DNA of 36,080 bases, from contig RDYF01000044.1 in NCBI GenBank assembly GCA_004293285.1, forward strand, positions 1 to 36,080, in the 5' to 3' direction. This document shows positions 8,183 to 15,170 of this stretch, in pieces; position 1 is the stretch's first letter, and the number at the start of each line of letters is the position of its first letter. The notes beneath the pieces were generated by a model. It was not told where the DNA came from and ran no database searches. It was given only the letters and a program-made list of their open reading frames with translations. The position numbers and the translations under genes are program-made. The DNA comes from Verrucomicrobiota bacterium. GTDB taxonomy: Bacteria > Verrucomicrobiota > Verrucomicrobiia > Verrucomicrobiales > Akkermansiaceae.

Positions 8183-8602
8183 TTAGGGTTGAGGGCTGGA
8201 AACTTTGGCGCGGGTGGGGAGAACTTTGATGCCGAGCTTGTGAAGCGCGCCCCAGATTTCGACCAATTTGCCGAAGGGGGCTTTTTCATCGGCTTCCACT
8301 TCGAGATCACGGTTGGGGTTTACTTTGCGCCATGCTTCGAGGTAGGAAGACAGCAAGCCCTCGGGCACAGCGGCACCTTCGAGGGCCACATTGCCCTTGG
8401 CATCAATGGCGAGCACCGACATCTCCGCCATGACTGTTTTGGTGGGCAGATCCTTGGCGGTGGGCAGAGTGATTTCCATTTGATGGCGTGGACGTTTGAA
8501 ATTGGTCGAGACGATGAAAAAGATCAACAGGATGAAAAGGATGTCGATCATCGGCACGATCGGCACGCCGGAGTTCTTTTTGACGGGTCGGGCAAACTGC
8601 AT
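8183..8602 (-). CDS. exbD: ExbD/TolR-family proton-channel subunit
   Basis: This 139-residue inner-membrane protein has the ExbD layout: a short cytoplasmic N-terminus, one helix containing the essential aspartate (VPMIDILFILLIFFIVST, Asp about residue 20), and a periplasmic domain. With ExbB it forms the proton channel that energises a TonB-type protein. The stretch DLEVEADEKAPFGKLVEIWG matches the periplasmic fold of the family. It starts 12 bp after exbB. Confidence 0.92.
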   Translation of the reverse strand: MQFARPVKKNSGVPIVPMIDILFILLIFFIVSTNFKRPRHQMEITLPTAKDLPTKTVMAEMSVLAIDAKGNVALEGAAVPEGLLSSYLEAWRKVNPNRDLEVEADEKAPFGKLVEIWGALHKLGIKVLPTRAKVSSPQP

Positions 8603-8614
8603 GATCGTGCGGGA

Positions 8615-9304
8615 TTAGGCTTTCGGAGGATTGCTCGATTGGCAAGCGTGAACCAGCTTGCTGAGTGCCATTTCCAGTTCTGTGGTGAAACTTTCGATTT
8701 TGCGATTGAAAAAGCTTTGAGCGACGACGCAAGGGACGGTGATGGCGAGGCCGAAGACGGTGGTGTTGAGGGCCACGGCAATGCCTTGTGCAATGCGTTG
8801 GGCATCGCTCATGTCGCCTGACTTGCCCATTTCTTGGAACAGGAAAGAAAGCCCGCTGGCCGTGCCGAGCAGGCCGAGGAGAGGAGCGACGATGATGACC
8901 ACATCGAGCGACGTCATGCCAGAGCTCAACTGGAGAACCTCGTGTCGAGCAGAGGTTTGCACGGCTTCGCTGATGTCCTGTGCGGACTTGCCGCGATGAT
9001 TGATGGCGACAGCGGCGAGGCGAGCGAGCGAAGATTGACCACGGCGGAATTGCTCGAGCAGCGATTCCTCGTGAGGGCTGCCGACGATGGAGTCGAACGA
9101 ATCGACTTTTTCCGCGAGCAAGCGAGGGATGATTTGTCGGCGTCGGAGAGTGAGGCATTTGTATGCGATCACGGTAAAGCCGATGAGCAAGCAAGCGAGC
9201 AGGGGATACATGAAGTGACCGCCTGCGCGAAAATAATCGACAGCGGCTTGCAGTGCAGAGTCGGAGGCAGGGGATTGTTGAGCGGTGATCAAGATCGGGT
9301 GCAT
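8615..9304 (-). CDS. exbB: ExbB/TolQ/MotA-family proton-channel subunit
   Basis: This 229-residue inner-membrane protein has three predicted helices: about 33-50 (FMYPLLACLLIGFTVIAY), one around SLDVVIIVAPLLGLLGTASG, and one around NTTVFGLAITVPCVVAQSFF. The last two carry the conserved Gly, Thr and Pro residues of the MotA/TolQ/ExbB domain. The start at ATG 9304 lies one base after the stop of the TonB-like gene; longer readings overlap that gene and are rejected. Gene order TonB-like, exbB, exbD with almost no gaps indicates one transcript and one complex. Confidence 0.92.
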   Translation of the reverse strand: MHPILITAQQSPASDSALQAAVDYFRAGGHFMYPLLACLLIGFTVIAYKCLTLRRRQIIPRLLAEKVDSFDSIVGSPHEESLLEQFRRGQSSLARLAAVAINHRGKSAQDISEAVQTSARHEVLQLSSGMTSLDVVIIVAPLLGLLGTASGLSFLFQEMGKSGDMSDAQRIAQGIAVALNTTVFGLAITVPCVVAQSFFNRKIESFTTELEMALSKLVHACQSSNPPKA

Positions 9305-9305
9305 G

Positions 9306-10493
9306 TTAGAAGTAGAAGTTGTAAGTGATTTCGATAGGGTCGTCTTCAATTTCCGCTTTGAGTTCGGCGGGAATGGGTGGGATTTTGGCTTGTCGGATGG
9401 AATTGAGTGTGAAGCCCTTCTGGACCTCTCCGGCATCGATCATCTCGACCACATTCACCGAACGGACCGAGCCGTTAGGGTCGATGACAAAGCGGATGGT
9501 GAGGATGCCTGGGGTGATGAAGTCGCGGTACTTGGCGCAATTGCGATGCCATTCTGCTTCCACGGCGCGGCTGAGTTTGCTGTGATAGCGCCCCATGGCG
9601 GTGTTGGCGACATTGAGCGCGGAGCGTCCTTGGCGTTTGATGGATCCGGTGATTTTGGTTTTTTCCTGATTGCCGCGAAAGCCGGGTTCCTTAGGTGTGG
9701 TGCGAGGCTGAGGAGGAGTGGGCTTGGGCAGTGTGGGAGATGCGGGTTTTGCTTCGGCGACATCGGGCGTTTTTTCGGCTTTCTGCGGCTTGAGCCCTTC
9801 CTCTGCCATGGGGCGTTCGACAATTTGATCGCCAGGCAGTGTGGGGATGTCGGTCGCTGCCACATTTTTAGGAGCGGAGTCGGTGCTTTTCGGTTCTTGT
9901 TCGCGAGGCGGCGAAGGGTTTGGGGTTGGCTGGGTATCGCTCGTGTTGGCCGAGTTGGCAGCCGTTTTCATGGTTTCCGCGACTTGTGGACTGGGCTGCG
10001 CATTGCTCGGCGGGGTCGGCATCGGGCTCGCGATTTGATCGTGTTCCAGAGGTCCATCTTGCGGGATGCTGACGGTGGTTTCCACATCGTCGGGTCGCCG
10101 AGGATCGCGACCTTTTTGGCTCGGCATCGCGGGAGCTCCCGCAGCGGGCAGGGTGTCGCTTGTGGCGATGGTATCGCGATCGCCGATGAAGTCGGCCTTT
10201 TCTGGCGGGGCAGATGTCTGATCGGCGCTGGTGCGAGCAAAGCGTTTGGGTTGAGGTTTTTCGGAGGGCGGAGGAGGGGCTGGCGGCGGCGGTTGAGGCA
10301 GTGGAGCCATGGCAATGACCATCGTATCGGACGTAGTGATCCGAGGGCGCGATGGAGCCAACTGGGCGGAGTGTTGCATCAAAAGGCCGACACCCCAGAA
10401 CATCAGAGACATGGCGATGCAAGCAATCGCGAGAGACAGCAGCCAAAGCTGACGCTCTTTGTGTTTTCGTGCTCTTGCCGTGGTCCATTCCAT
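9306..10493 (-). CDS. TonB-like energy-transducing protein
   Basis: This ~395-residue protein has a cationic N-terminus and one membrane helix (LWLLSLAIACIAMSLMFWGV), then about 240 residues rich in Pro, Ala, Thr, Glu and Lys that would span the periplasm. The C-terminal domain (GRYHSKLSRAVEAEWHRN ... GILTIRFVIDPNGSVRSVNV ... ITYNFYF) matches the TonB C-terminal fold in length and pattern. It should be driven by ExbB/ExbD and contact outer-membrane receptors. No TonB-dependent receptor is encoded in the window, so the cargo is unknown. The ATG at 10493 is preferred; a TTG four codons earlier (10505) is possible. It is divergent from the lipoprotein gene at 10600. Confidence 0.88.
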   Translation of the reverse strand: MEWTTARARKHKERQLWLLSLAIACIAMSLMFWGVGLLMQHSAQLAPSRPRITTSDTMVIAMAPLPQPPPPAPPPPSEKPQPKRFARTSADQTSAPPEKADFIGDRDTIATSDTLPAAGAPAMPSQKGRDPRRPDDVETTVSIPQDGPLEHDQIASPMPTPPSNAQPSPQVAETMKTAANSANTSDTQPTPNPSPPREQEPKSTDSAPKNVAATDIPTLPGDQIVERPMAEEGLKPQKAEKTPDVAEAKPASPTLPKPTPPQPRTTPKEPGFRGNQEKTKITGSIKRQGRSALNVANTAMGRYHSKLSRAVEAEWHRNCAKYRDFITPGILTIRFVIDPNGSVRSVNVVEMIDAGEVQKGFTLNSIRQAKIPPIPAELKAEIEDDPIEITYNFYF

Positions 10494-10599
10494 GGTCGCG
10501 TGCAACTTGCCCTAATTCATGGGCATTCTCAAGGAATTAGCGACATCGTGCCGGGATTTCTTGCTTTTCAAAAAAAACCGAGTCGCTAAGACAGAAGGC

Positions 10600-10968
10600 A
10601 TGCGAAAGACAACCATGGCGGCAATGGCACTGACAGTGCTGTGTGCATCTTGTGCGAAAGAGCAAGCGGGCACCCAAGAAAAGCCCATCGAGCAAGCTGG
10701 CCCACCCGTCGCTGCGACTGTCGAGCAGACTCCGGTAGAGGCCCCCAAAGAGGTAGATCTAGGCGAGCAGTTGCGCGAACCGAACTTGCTCGATCGCTTG
10801 GAAGAGGGAGTGGATCAAGACAAAAAAAGTGCATCGACAGCGCCCGCTGCAGGACCGCGTCCGGTGGTCATTCGTGGCGGTGAGACGTCACCAGCGGTCG
10901 AACCACCAGCGCCACCTTTGGCCAAGCCCAAGGTTCCGGATTTGCCCGAAACATCGCCACAGCGATGA
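10600..10968 (+). CDS. Predicted small lipoprotein, Pro-rich
   Basis: This 122-residue protein begins MRKTTMAAMALTVLCASCAK, a lipoprotein signal with a CASC-type lipobox. After the Cys it is hydrophilic and rich in Pro, Ala, Glu and Lys, without a recognised domain. The frame is open from 10519, but the signal sequence places the start at 10600 (or 10615). It is transcribed away from the TonB-like gene. A 7-bp inverted repeat, CTAATTC (10512-10518) and GAATTAG (10534-10540), lies in the shared upstream region and might be regulatory. A role beside the TonB/Exb complex is suggested only by position. Confidence 0.68.
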   Translation: MRKTTMAAMALTVLCASCAKEQAGTQEKPIEQAGPPVAATVEQTPVEAPKEVDLGEQLREPNLLDRLEEGVDQDKKSASTAPAAGPRPVVIRGGETSPAVEPPAPPLAKPKVPDLPETSPQR

Positions 10969-11089
10969 TCGATGGAGAAAGTTCTAAGAACTGGCGCGGA
11001 GAAACGTTGTAGTAGAGAAGAGCAGAATACGATCAGACCAAAATCTGACGCCGTGGATCGCTCTTCGATCACTCCAACCCCTAAATGCT

Positions 11090-12265
11090 ATGAGTCTCCA
11101 TGCCCAACTCAGTCCCGAAGCGGCGGCACGCCTTGCCGCGATGCAGCGTCAGTCGACCCTCACCTCGATCATCATTTCTTTTTTGGTGATTTTGTTGTTA
11201 GGTTTATTGCTTGCCTTCATTTTGATTGCTCCCAGCGTCAAAGAGGTCGAGATGGTCGTCGCATACACCAACCCGAAGATTTCCGAGGAAAAGGTCGATA
11301 CCCCGAAGCCCACAACACGCCCTCAGCAAAAGCCTGCTGCGGCTCCAGCGGCCCGCAGCATGGTGATTGCGGCGGCGACCACAAGCAGTCTCGCGATTCC
11401 GCAGATGGATGCTCCGGTGTCCGAGCCGACGATCGATTTTGGGTCAGCGAATGACTTTGGTGAGGGCTTGGACAGTTTCGGCGATGGACAGGCGGCAGGG
11501 GGAGGAGGCGGTTTTGGTTCCGCGAATCAGGCATCGGGTGGGCTAAAAGGCAGTCTTTACGACTTCAAGCAAAAGCCGAACGGCAAGCCCATTGCCTACG
11601 ATTTGGGAAATCCGAATGAATACATCGAACGCGTTTTGCGCTTGCAGCGTTCGCGTTACTCCGATGCGGCCTTGCGGCGTCATTTCGAAGCGCCCAACTC
11701 GCTTTATCTCACGCACTTGGCCATTCCCTTTTCTCTCGCAGCGGAGGGTCCAGGTTATTTTGGTGCCAAGGACCTCATTCAGCCCTCGGGATGGGTGGCG
11801 CACTATCGGGGCCGGGTCAAAGTCCCCAAGACCGGAGAGTATCGTTTTTCAGGGCTTGGGGATGATTATCTGGTGGTTCTGGTCGATGGAAAAGTGCGCC
11901 TGGTCGGATCATGGAGCGACATCCAGCCTGCGGTAGCAAACGGCTGGACGCCGACCGAACCAACAGGGAAACATGCGAGTCCCTTCCACAACGTGCGCCT
12001 TGTCTATGGCGACTGGATCAAGCTGCGCGAGGGTCAAGAGATCGACGTGCAGATCGCGCTCGGCGAGCGGCCTGGAGGGTATGTGGGGTACTTGCTTCAC
12101 ATCGAAGAAAAATCAGCGAGCTACCGCAACGATGCCAATGGTCGGCCAATTTTGCCTTTGTTCACTACAGCACCCTTCGCGCCCGAAGAGCGCGAGAGGT
12201 TGACTAAGGCCTTCGGCAGTTACGAGTTTGAGTGGGATCAAGTGCCCATTTTTTTCCAACGATGA
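11090..12265 (+). CDS. Membrane-anchored protein with a PA14-like periplasmic domain
   Basis: This 391-residue protein has a cytoplasmic N-terminus of about 23 residues and one helix (SIIISFLVILLLGLLLAFIL). A Pro/Ala/Thr linker and a Gly-rich patch (FGSANDFGEGLDSFGDG) follow. The C-terminal half includes WVAHYRGRVKVPKTGEYRF followed by SGLGDDYLVVLVDGKVRLVG, the core pattern of PA14 carbohydrate-binding-like domains. The N-terminal half resembles the anchor and linker of TonB-type proteins. It might bind glycans in the periplasm or envelope. It lies 121 bp after the lipoprotein gene in the same direction, next to the tonB-exbBD set. No clear Shine-Dalgarno sequence precedes the ATG. Confidence 0.8.
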   Translation: MSLHAQLSPEAAARLAAMQRQSTLTSIIISFLVILLLGLLLAFILIAPSVKEVEMVVAYTNPKISEEKVDTPKPTTRPQQKPAAAPAARSMVIAAATTSSLAIPQMDAPVSEPTIDFGSANDFGEGLDSFGDGQAAGGGGGFGSANQASGGLKGSLYDFKQKPNGKPIAYDLGNPNEYIERVLRLQRSRYSDAALRRHFEAPNSLYLTHLAIPFSLAAEGPGYFGAKDLIQPSGWVAHYRGRVKVPKTGEYRFSGLGDDYLVVLVDGKVRLVGSWSDIQPAVANGWTPTEPTGKHASPFHNVRLVYGDWIKLREGQEIDVQIALGERPGGYVGYLLHIEEKSASYRNDANGRPILPLFTTAPFAPEERERLTKAFGSYEFEWDQVPIFFQR

Positions 12266-12326
12266 AGAGAAGAAGCCTCGCCATTTCTGACTGGCGGTTG
12301 TGCGAAAAAGCGTCCAAATTTCGTTT

Positions 12327-12617
12327 ATGAAAAAGCCATCAACGACGAACAAGCCGTGTGTCGAAATCGAAGCGCCGAGCGCGGAGCAGATTGCTGCGGC
12401 AAATCGCATGCGACGTCAGTTGCAGATGGGACTGACGCCGAAGCCGAGCGAAGCACAGGCCAAAAAGCGTCGTGCTGGGATCGAAGGAGTGGTGTTGATG
12501 ATGGCAGGCTTGGTCTTGGCCTTTTTGCTTCACCCCATGGGAGCATTGGGTTGGATCATCGCGGCACTGCCCTCTCTGGGCGGCGTGATTGTTCTGATGA
12601 AAGGCTGGGAAAAATGA
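12327..12617 (+). CDS. Small two-helix membrane protein, unknown function
   Basis: This 96-residue protein has a hydrophilic, basic N-terminal half (SAEQIAAANRMRRQLQ, AQAKKRRAG) and two adjacent hydrophobic helices (VVLMMAGLVLAFLL; IIAALPSLGGVIVLM) joined by HPMGALGW, ending in KGWEK. Both termini are probably cytoplasmic. The ATG at 12327 is preferred over a GTG at 12300 in the same frame. It follows the PA14-like gene by 61 bp and may share its transcript. No family is recognised. Confidence 0.66.
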   Translation: MKKPSTTNKPCVEIEAPSAEQIAAANRMRRQLQMGLTPKPSEAQAKKRRAGIEGVVLMMAGLVLAFLLHPMGALGWIIAALPSLGGVIVLMKGWEK

Positions 12618-12770
12618 AGCGTGCGTGGGATCATCGATAGGCCCGAAATTTCATCGATGTTCCTTCGGCATGCTGCATTTTTTCCGTGTCTTGCAAGGGC
12701 AAGCAGAGCGATGCATCCGTGGAGGTGAGAACTACTGCGTTCGACAGAGCAGAGGGATGGCGATGACAGC

Positions 12771-13454
12771 TTACGGTGGATCATCTTTCATCCAAGGGGG
12801 CAGTTCCTGCGCATCCGTGCGGACCAACAAGGCCGACGTGGTGCTTTGGTGATCGCTTGCAAGCAACAGCGTGTAGCGGCCCTTTTCCTCGGCGCCGAGG
12901 CATTGACCGATCTGTTTCTGCTGATGCATCACGATCCACGGAGCCCCTGACCATTGGGGAATATCGATGGACTCCAAGGGCTTCAGGGCAACAGTTTTGT
13001 CGCCCATTTGAAACGACTCGGCGGCAGGGCAGAGAGAGAGCACATGAAGCACGCGGGAGTTCGAATTTTTGGGCGAGGGCAAACGCTTGATGCGAATTTT
13101 CGGAGGAGCAGGCTTGCCATCGCGATCAGTCGGGCTTCCGATTTGCTGCAAAAAAATCGCACACAGCGTGCTCTCGCGCGGCAACACAGTGATACTGCCT
13201 TGAGCGCTTTCGAACCCCTGGATGCTCAAGGTTATGCGATAAGTTCCTTGAGGGACCATGAACCAGCCCGTGGCGCTCACGGCTTTCAAGCCACCAGGAA
13301 GCAATTCCTTGCCATCGATCCGCACCTCGCAGGGGGGATGGTTGGGCACCATGTTGGCGACATTCAGAAAGCCATACTCCAGCGGCTCAGCGCAGCACAG
13401 GCGGACGAACAGCAAGGCGAACCAAACGACAAGAGGGATCGAGGGGCGAGTCAT
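12771..13454 (-). CDS. Secreted protein with a PEGA-like region, unknown function
   Basis: This 227-residue protein has a signal peptide (RPSIPLVVWFALLFVRLCCA, cut before EPLEY). Residues ~35-85 resemble a PEGA surface-layer-type module: CEVRIDGKELLPGG, then WFMVPQGTYRITLSIQGFES. The remainder has no recognised motif; LHVLSLCPAAESFQMGDK and the C-terminal LPPWMKDDPP are hydrophilic. It is convergent with the small membrane protein gene at 12327, with 153 bp between the two stops and no strong terminator there. It is probably periplasmic. Confidence 0.72.
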   Translation of the reverse strand: MTRPSIPLVVWFALLFVRLCCAEPLEYGFLNVANMVPNHPPCEVRIDGKELLPGGLKAVSATGWFMVPQGTYRITLSIQGFESAQGSITVLPRESTLCAIFLQQIGSPTDRDGKPAPPKIRIKRLPSPKNSNSRVLHVLSLCPAAESFQMGDKTVALKPLESIDIPQWSGAPWIVMHQQKQIGQCLGAEEKGRYTLLLASDHQSTTSALLVRTDAQELPPWMKDDPP

Positions 13455-13536
13455 AGCGAGGCACTTGGTTCAAGCAATTCTTGTTCCGAAATGGCAAAAT
13501 CCTTCGCTTTCAGAGCTCGAACCATGCGGCGACAAG

Positions 13537-13567
13537 AAAAACTGCCGGAGCACCCCTGCTCCGGCAG
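13537..13567 (-). terminator. Intrinsic terminator reading on the minus strand, with no assigned gene upstream
   Basis: CTGCCGGAGCA (13542-13552) pairs perfectly with TGCTCCGGCAG (13557-13567) around a CCCC loop. On the minus strand the stem is followed by TTTTTC (plus-strand 13541 down to 13536). The plus-strand side has no T-run. The next gene to the right is on the plus strand, so the terminated transcript would start inside 13568-13802 and has no obvious coding gene. Confidence 0.7.
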
Positions 13568-13577
13568 CCAGTTACCT

Positions 13578-13667
13578 ATGAAAACCCCACTGGCCAATGC
13601 CCTACGACATTTTGAGTTGGGTGTGAGCGACAAATTTGTCGCACACGTTGCAAACCTGAAGCGATGA
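13578..13667 (+). CDS. Possible 29-residue peptide (doubtful)
   Basis: ATG to TGA gives 29 residues, beginning MKTPLANALRHFELGV and ending VANLKR. It sits just after a strong hairpin, lacks a Shine-Dalgarno sequence, and overlaps an operator-like palindrome, so chance occurrence is likely. It is listed because the 348-bp stretch 13455-13802 otherwise holds no gene. Confidence 0.18.
   Translation: MKTPLANALRHFELGVSDKFVAHVANLKR
13623..13646. promoter_or_regulatory. 24-bp palindrome, operator-like
   Basis: GCGACAAATTTGTCGC (13627-13642) is a perfect 16-bp palindrome. It extends to GTG...CAC (13623-13646) with a single A/A mismatch on each side of the core. An AAGAAA/TTTCTT inverted repeat with a 3-bp spacer lies at 13680-13694. 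Both are upstream of the M20 peptidase gene. A dimeric repressor site is plausible but unproven. Confidence 0.4.
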
Positions 13668-13802
13668 GCGTCCTTTTTCAAGAAATATTTTCTTAAGTTC
13701 CGACTAGTTGGTATAGCTTGAGGGCGGTCTATGATTTGCCAGCGAATCGTGTGCTGTGGGAAAAAACTTGCGCGGCGGGCGAGTCGGGTTAGAGCTAGAG
13801 GC

Positions 13803-15134
13803 ATGACAGATGAGTTGAAGTCCTTGTATGAGTTTTTGCGTTTTCCGAGCATCTCGACCGATTCTGCGCATGCAGCAGACGTTCGGGCTTGTGCGCTTTG
13901 GTTGCAGGGCAAGCTGACGCAGATGGGTCTGTCGGTGGAACTTCACGAAACCGCTCGGCATCCAATTGTGGTGGCGCGCAATCAGCATCGGCAAGATCGC
14001 AAAACGGTGTTGATTTATGGGCATTACGACGTGCAGCCTGTGGACCCTGTTTCCCTTTGGGACAGTCCGCCCTTTGAGCCAGAGATTCGGGAGGGGAAAA
14101 TTTGGTGTCGGGGTGCGACCGACAACAAAGGGCAGATGCTAGCGCATGTGTTAGGTGTCGAAAAAACCTTGCGCGAAGAGGGCGACTTGCCGGTGAACTT
14201 GATCTTTTTGTTTGAGGGTGAAGAAGAGATTGGCAGTCCGAACCTGGCGCCATTTTTGCGTGAGCATGCGGCGGAACTGCGCTGCGATGTGATAGCGGTT
14301 TCGGACACCGGCATGGTTGGTCCTGGGGTGCCGACCATGGGCTACGGTTTGCGTGGGATTGCCTGTGCGGAAGTGACCTTGCGTGGTCCGAAGGGTGATT
14401 TGCATTCAGGGGTGTACGGCGGTGCTGTGGCCAATCCGGCGACCGCGTTGGCGCGCTTGGTTGCCAGTTTGCACGATGCGGAGGGTCGGGTGGCGATCGA
14501 TGGATTCTACGACGACGTCGCACCGCTGCAAGCATGGGAGAGAGAGATGTGGCAAAAAATTCCGGGTGTGAGCGATGCCGATTTTCTCGCAGTAACGGGA
14601 TCGCCCGCGACCTTTGGAGAGGTCGGCTACAGTGCTGCCGAGCGCGTTTGGGCGCGTCCGACTGCGGAAGTCAACGGCATGGGAGGCGGCTATCAGGGCG
14701 AGGGCTCCAAAACCGTTTTGCCGGCTCAGGCATTTGCCAAATTCTCTTTCCGTTTGGTGCCGAACCAAGATCCTCAGGACATTTTGGCGAAGGTGAAAGC
14801 CCATTTGGAAAAACATTGCCCGCCGGGGGTAAGCATCGAGATCGAGCTCGGACACGATGGCAAACCCTATCATGCCGATCCTCACTCGGACTTTGGCAAA
14901 GCGGCACAGCGTGCTTTGAAAAAAGCATTTGGTCGCGAACCGGTATTGATTCGTGAGGGTGGCAGCATCCCGATCATCCAGGCCTTCCGTGAAATTCTCG
15001 GCGCGGATACTTTGTTGTTAGGCTTGGCCTTGCCCGATTGTCAGATTCACGCACCGAACGAAAATTTTCCCGTGGCGAACTTTGAAGCGGGCATTGTGCT
15101 CAATCAGCATTTGCTGCGTGAGTTGGCCTTGTAG
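13803..15134 (+). CDS. M20-family metallopeptidase (dipeptidase)
   Basis: This 443-residue cytoplasmic di-zinc peptidase of the M20/ArgE/DapE/CPG2 group resembles broad-specificity dipeptidases. Metal and catalytic motifs are IYGHYDVQP (His 74, Asp 76), GATDNKG (Asp 107) and FEGEEEIGS (Glu 140 and 141). The dimerisation-lid region includes LHSGVYGGAVANPATALA, a typical M20 segment, and QIHAPNENFP supplies the late metal-binding histidine. The ATG at 13803 has an AGAGG-like sequence just upstream; a longer reading from 13731 is not supported by the family start. A terminator overlaps the stop codon, so it is transcribed alone or as the last gene. Confidence 0.92.
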   Translation: MTDELKSLYEFLRFPSISTDSAHAADVRACALWLQGKLTQMGLSVELHETARHPIVVARNQHRQDRKTVLIYGHYDVQPVDPVSLWDSPPFEPEIREGKIWCRGATDNKGQMLAHVLGVEKTLREEGDLPVNLIFLFEGEEEIGSPNLAPFLREHAAELRCDVIAVSDTGMVGPGVPTMGYGLRGIACAEVTLRGPKGDLHSGVYGGAVANPATALARLVASLHDAEGRVAIDGFYDDVAPLQAWEREMWQKIPGVSDADFLAVTGSPATFGEVGYSAAERVWARPTAEVNGMGGGYQGEGSKTVLPAQAFAKFSFRLVPNQDPQDILAKVKAHLEKHCPPGVSIEIELGHDGKPYHADPHSDFGKAAQRALKKAFGREPVLIREGGSIPIIQAFREILGADTLLLGLALPDCQIHAPNENFPVANFEAGIVLNQHLLRELAL

Positions 15135-15165
15135 GAGTGGCAGATGGCACACCGCCACTCCTTTT
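15134..15165 (+). terminator. Intrinsic terminator after the M20 peptidase gene
   Basis: GGAGTGGC (15134-15141) pairs with GCCACTCC (15154-15161) around a 12-base loop, followed by TTTT. The stem begins on the last base of the stop codon. On the other strand there is no T-run, so it acts mainly for the plus strand. Confidence 0.8.
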
Positions 15166-15170
15166 CCTTC

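Noticed and set aside
12633..12660. CATCGAT/ATCGATG inverted repeat as a terminator
   Set aside because: Only 7 bp with a 14-base loop and no T-run on either strand.
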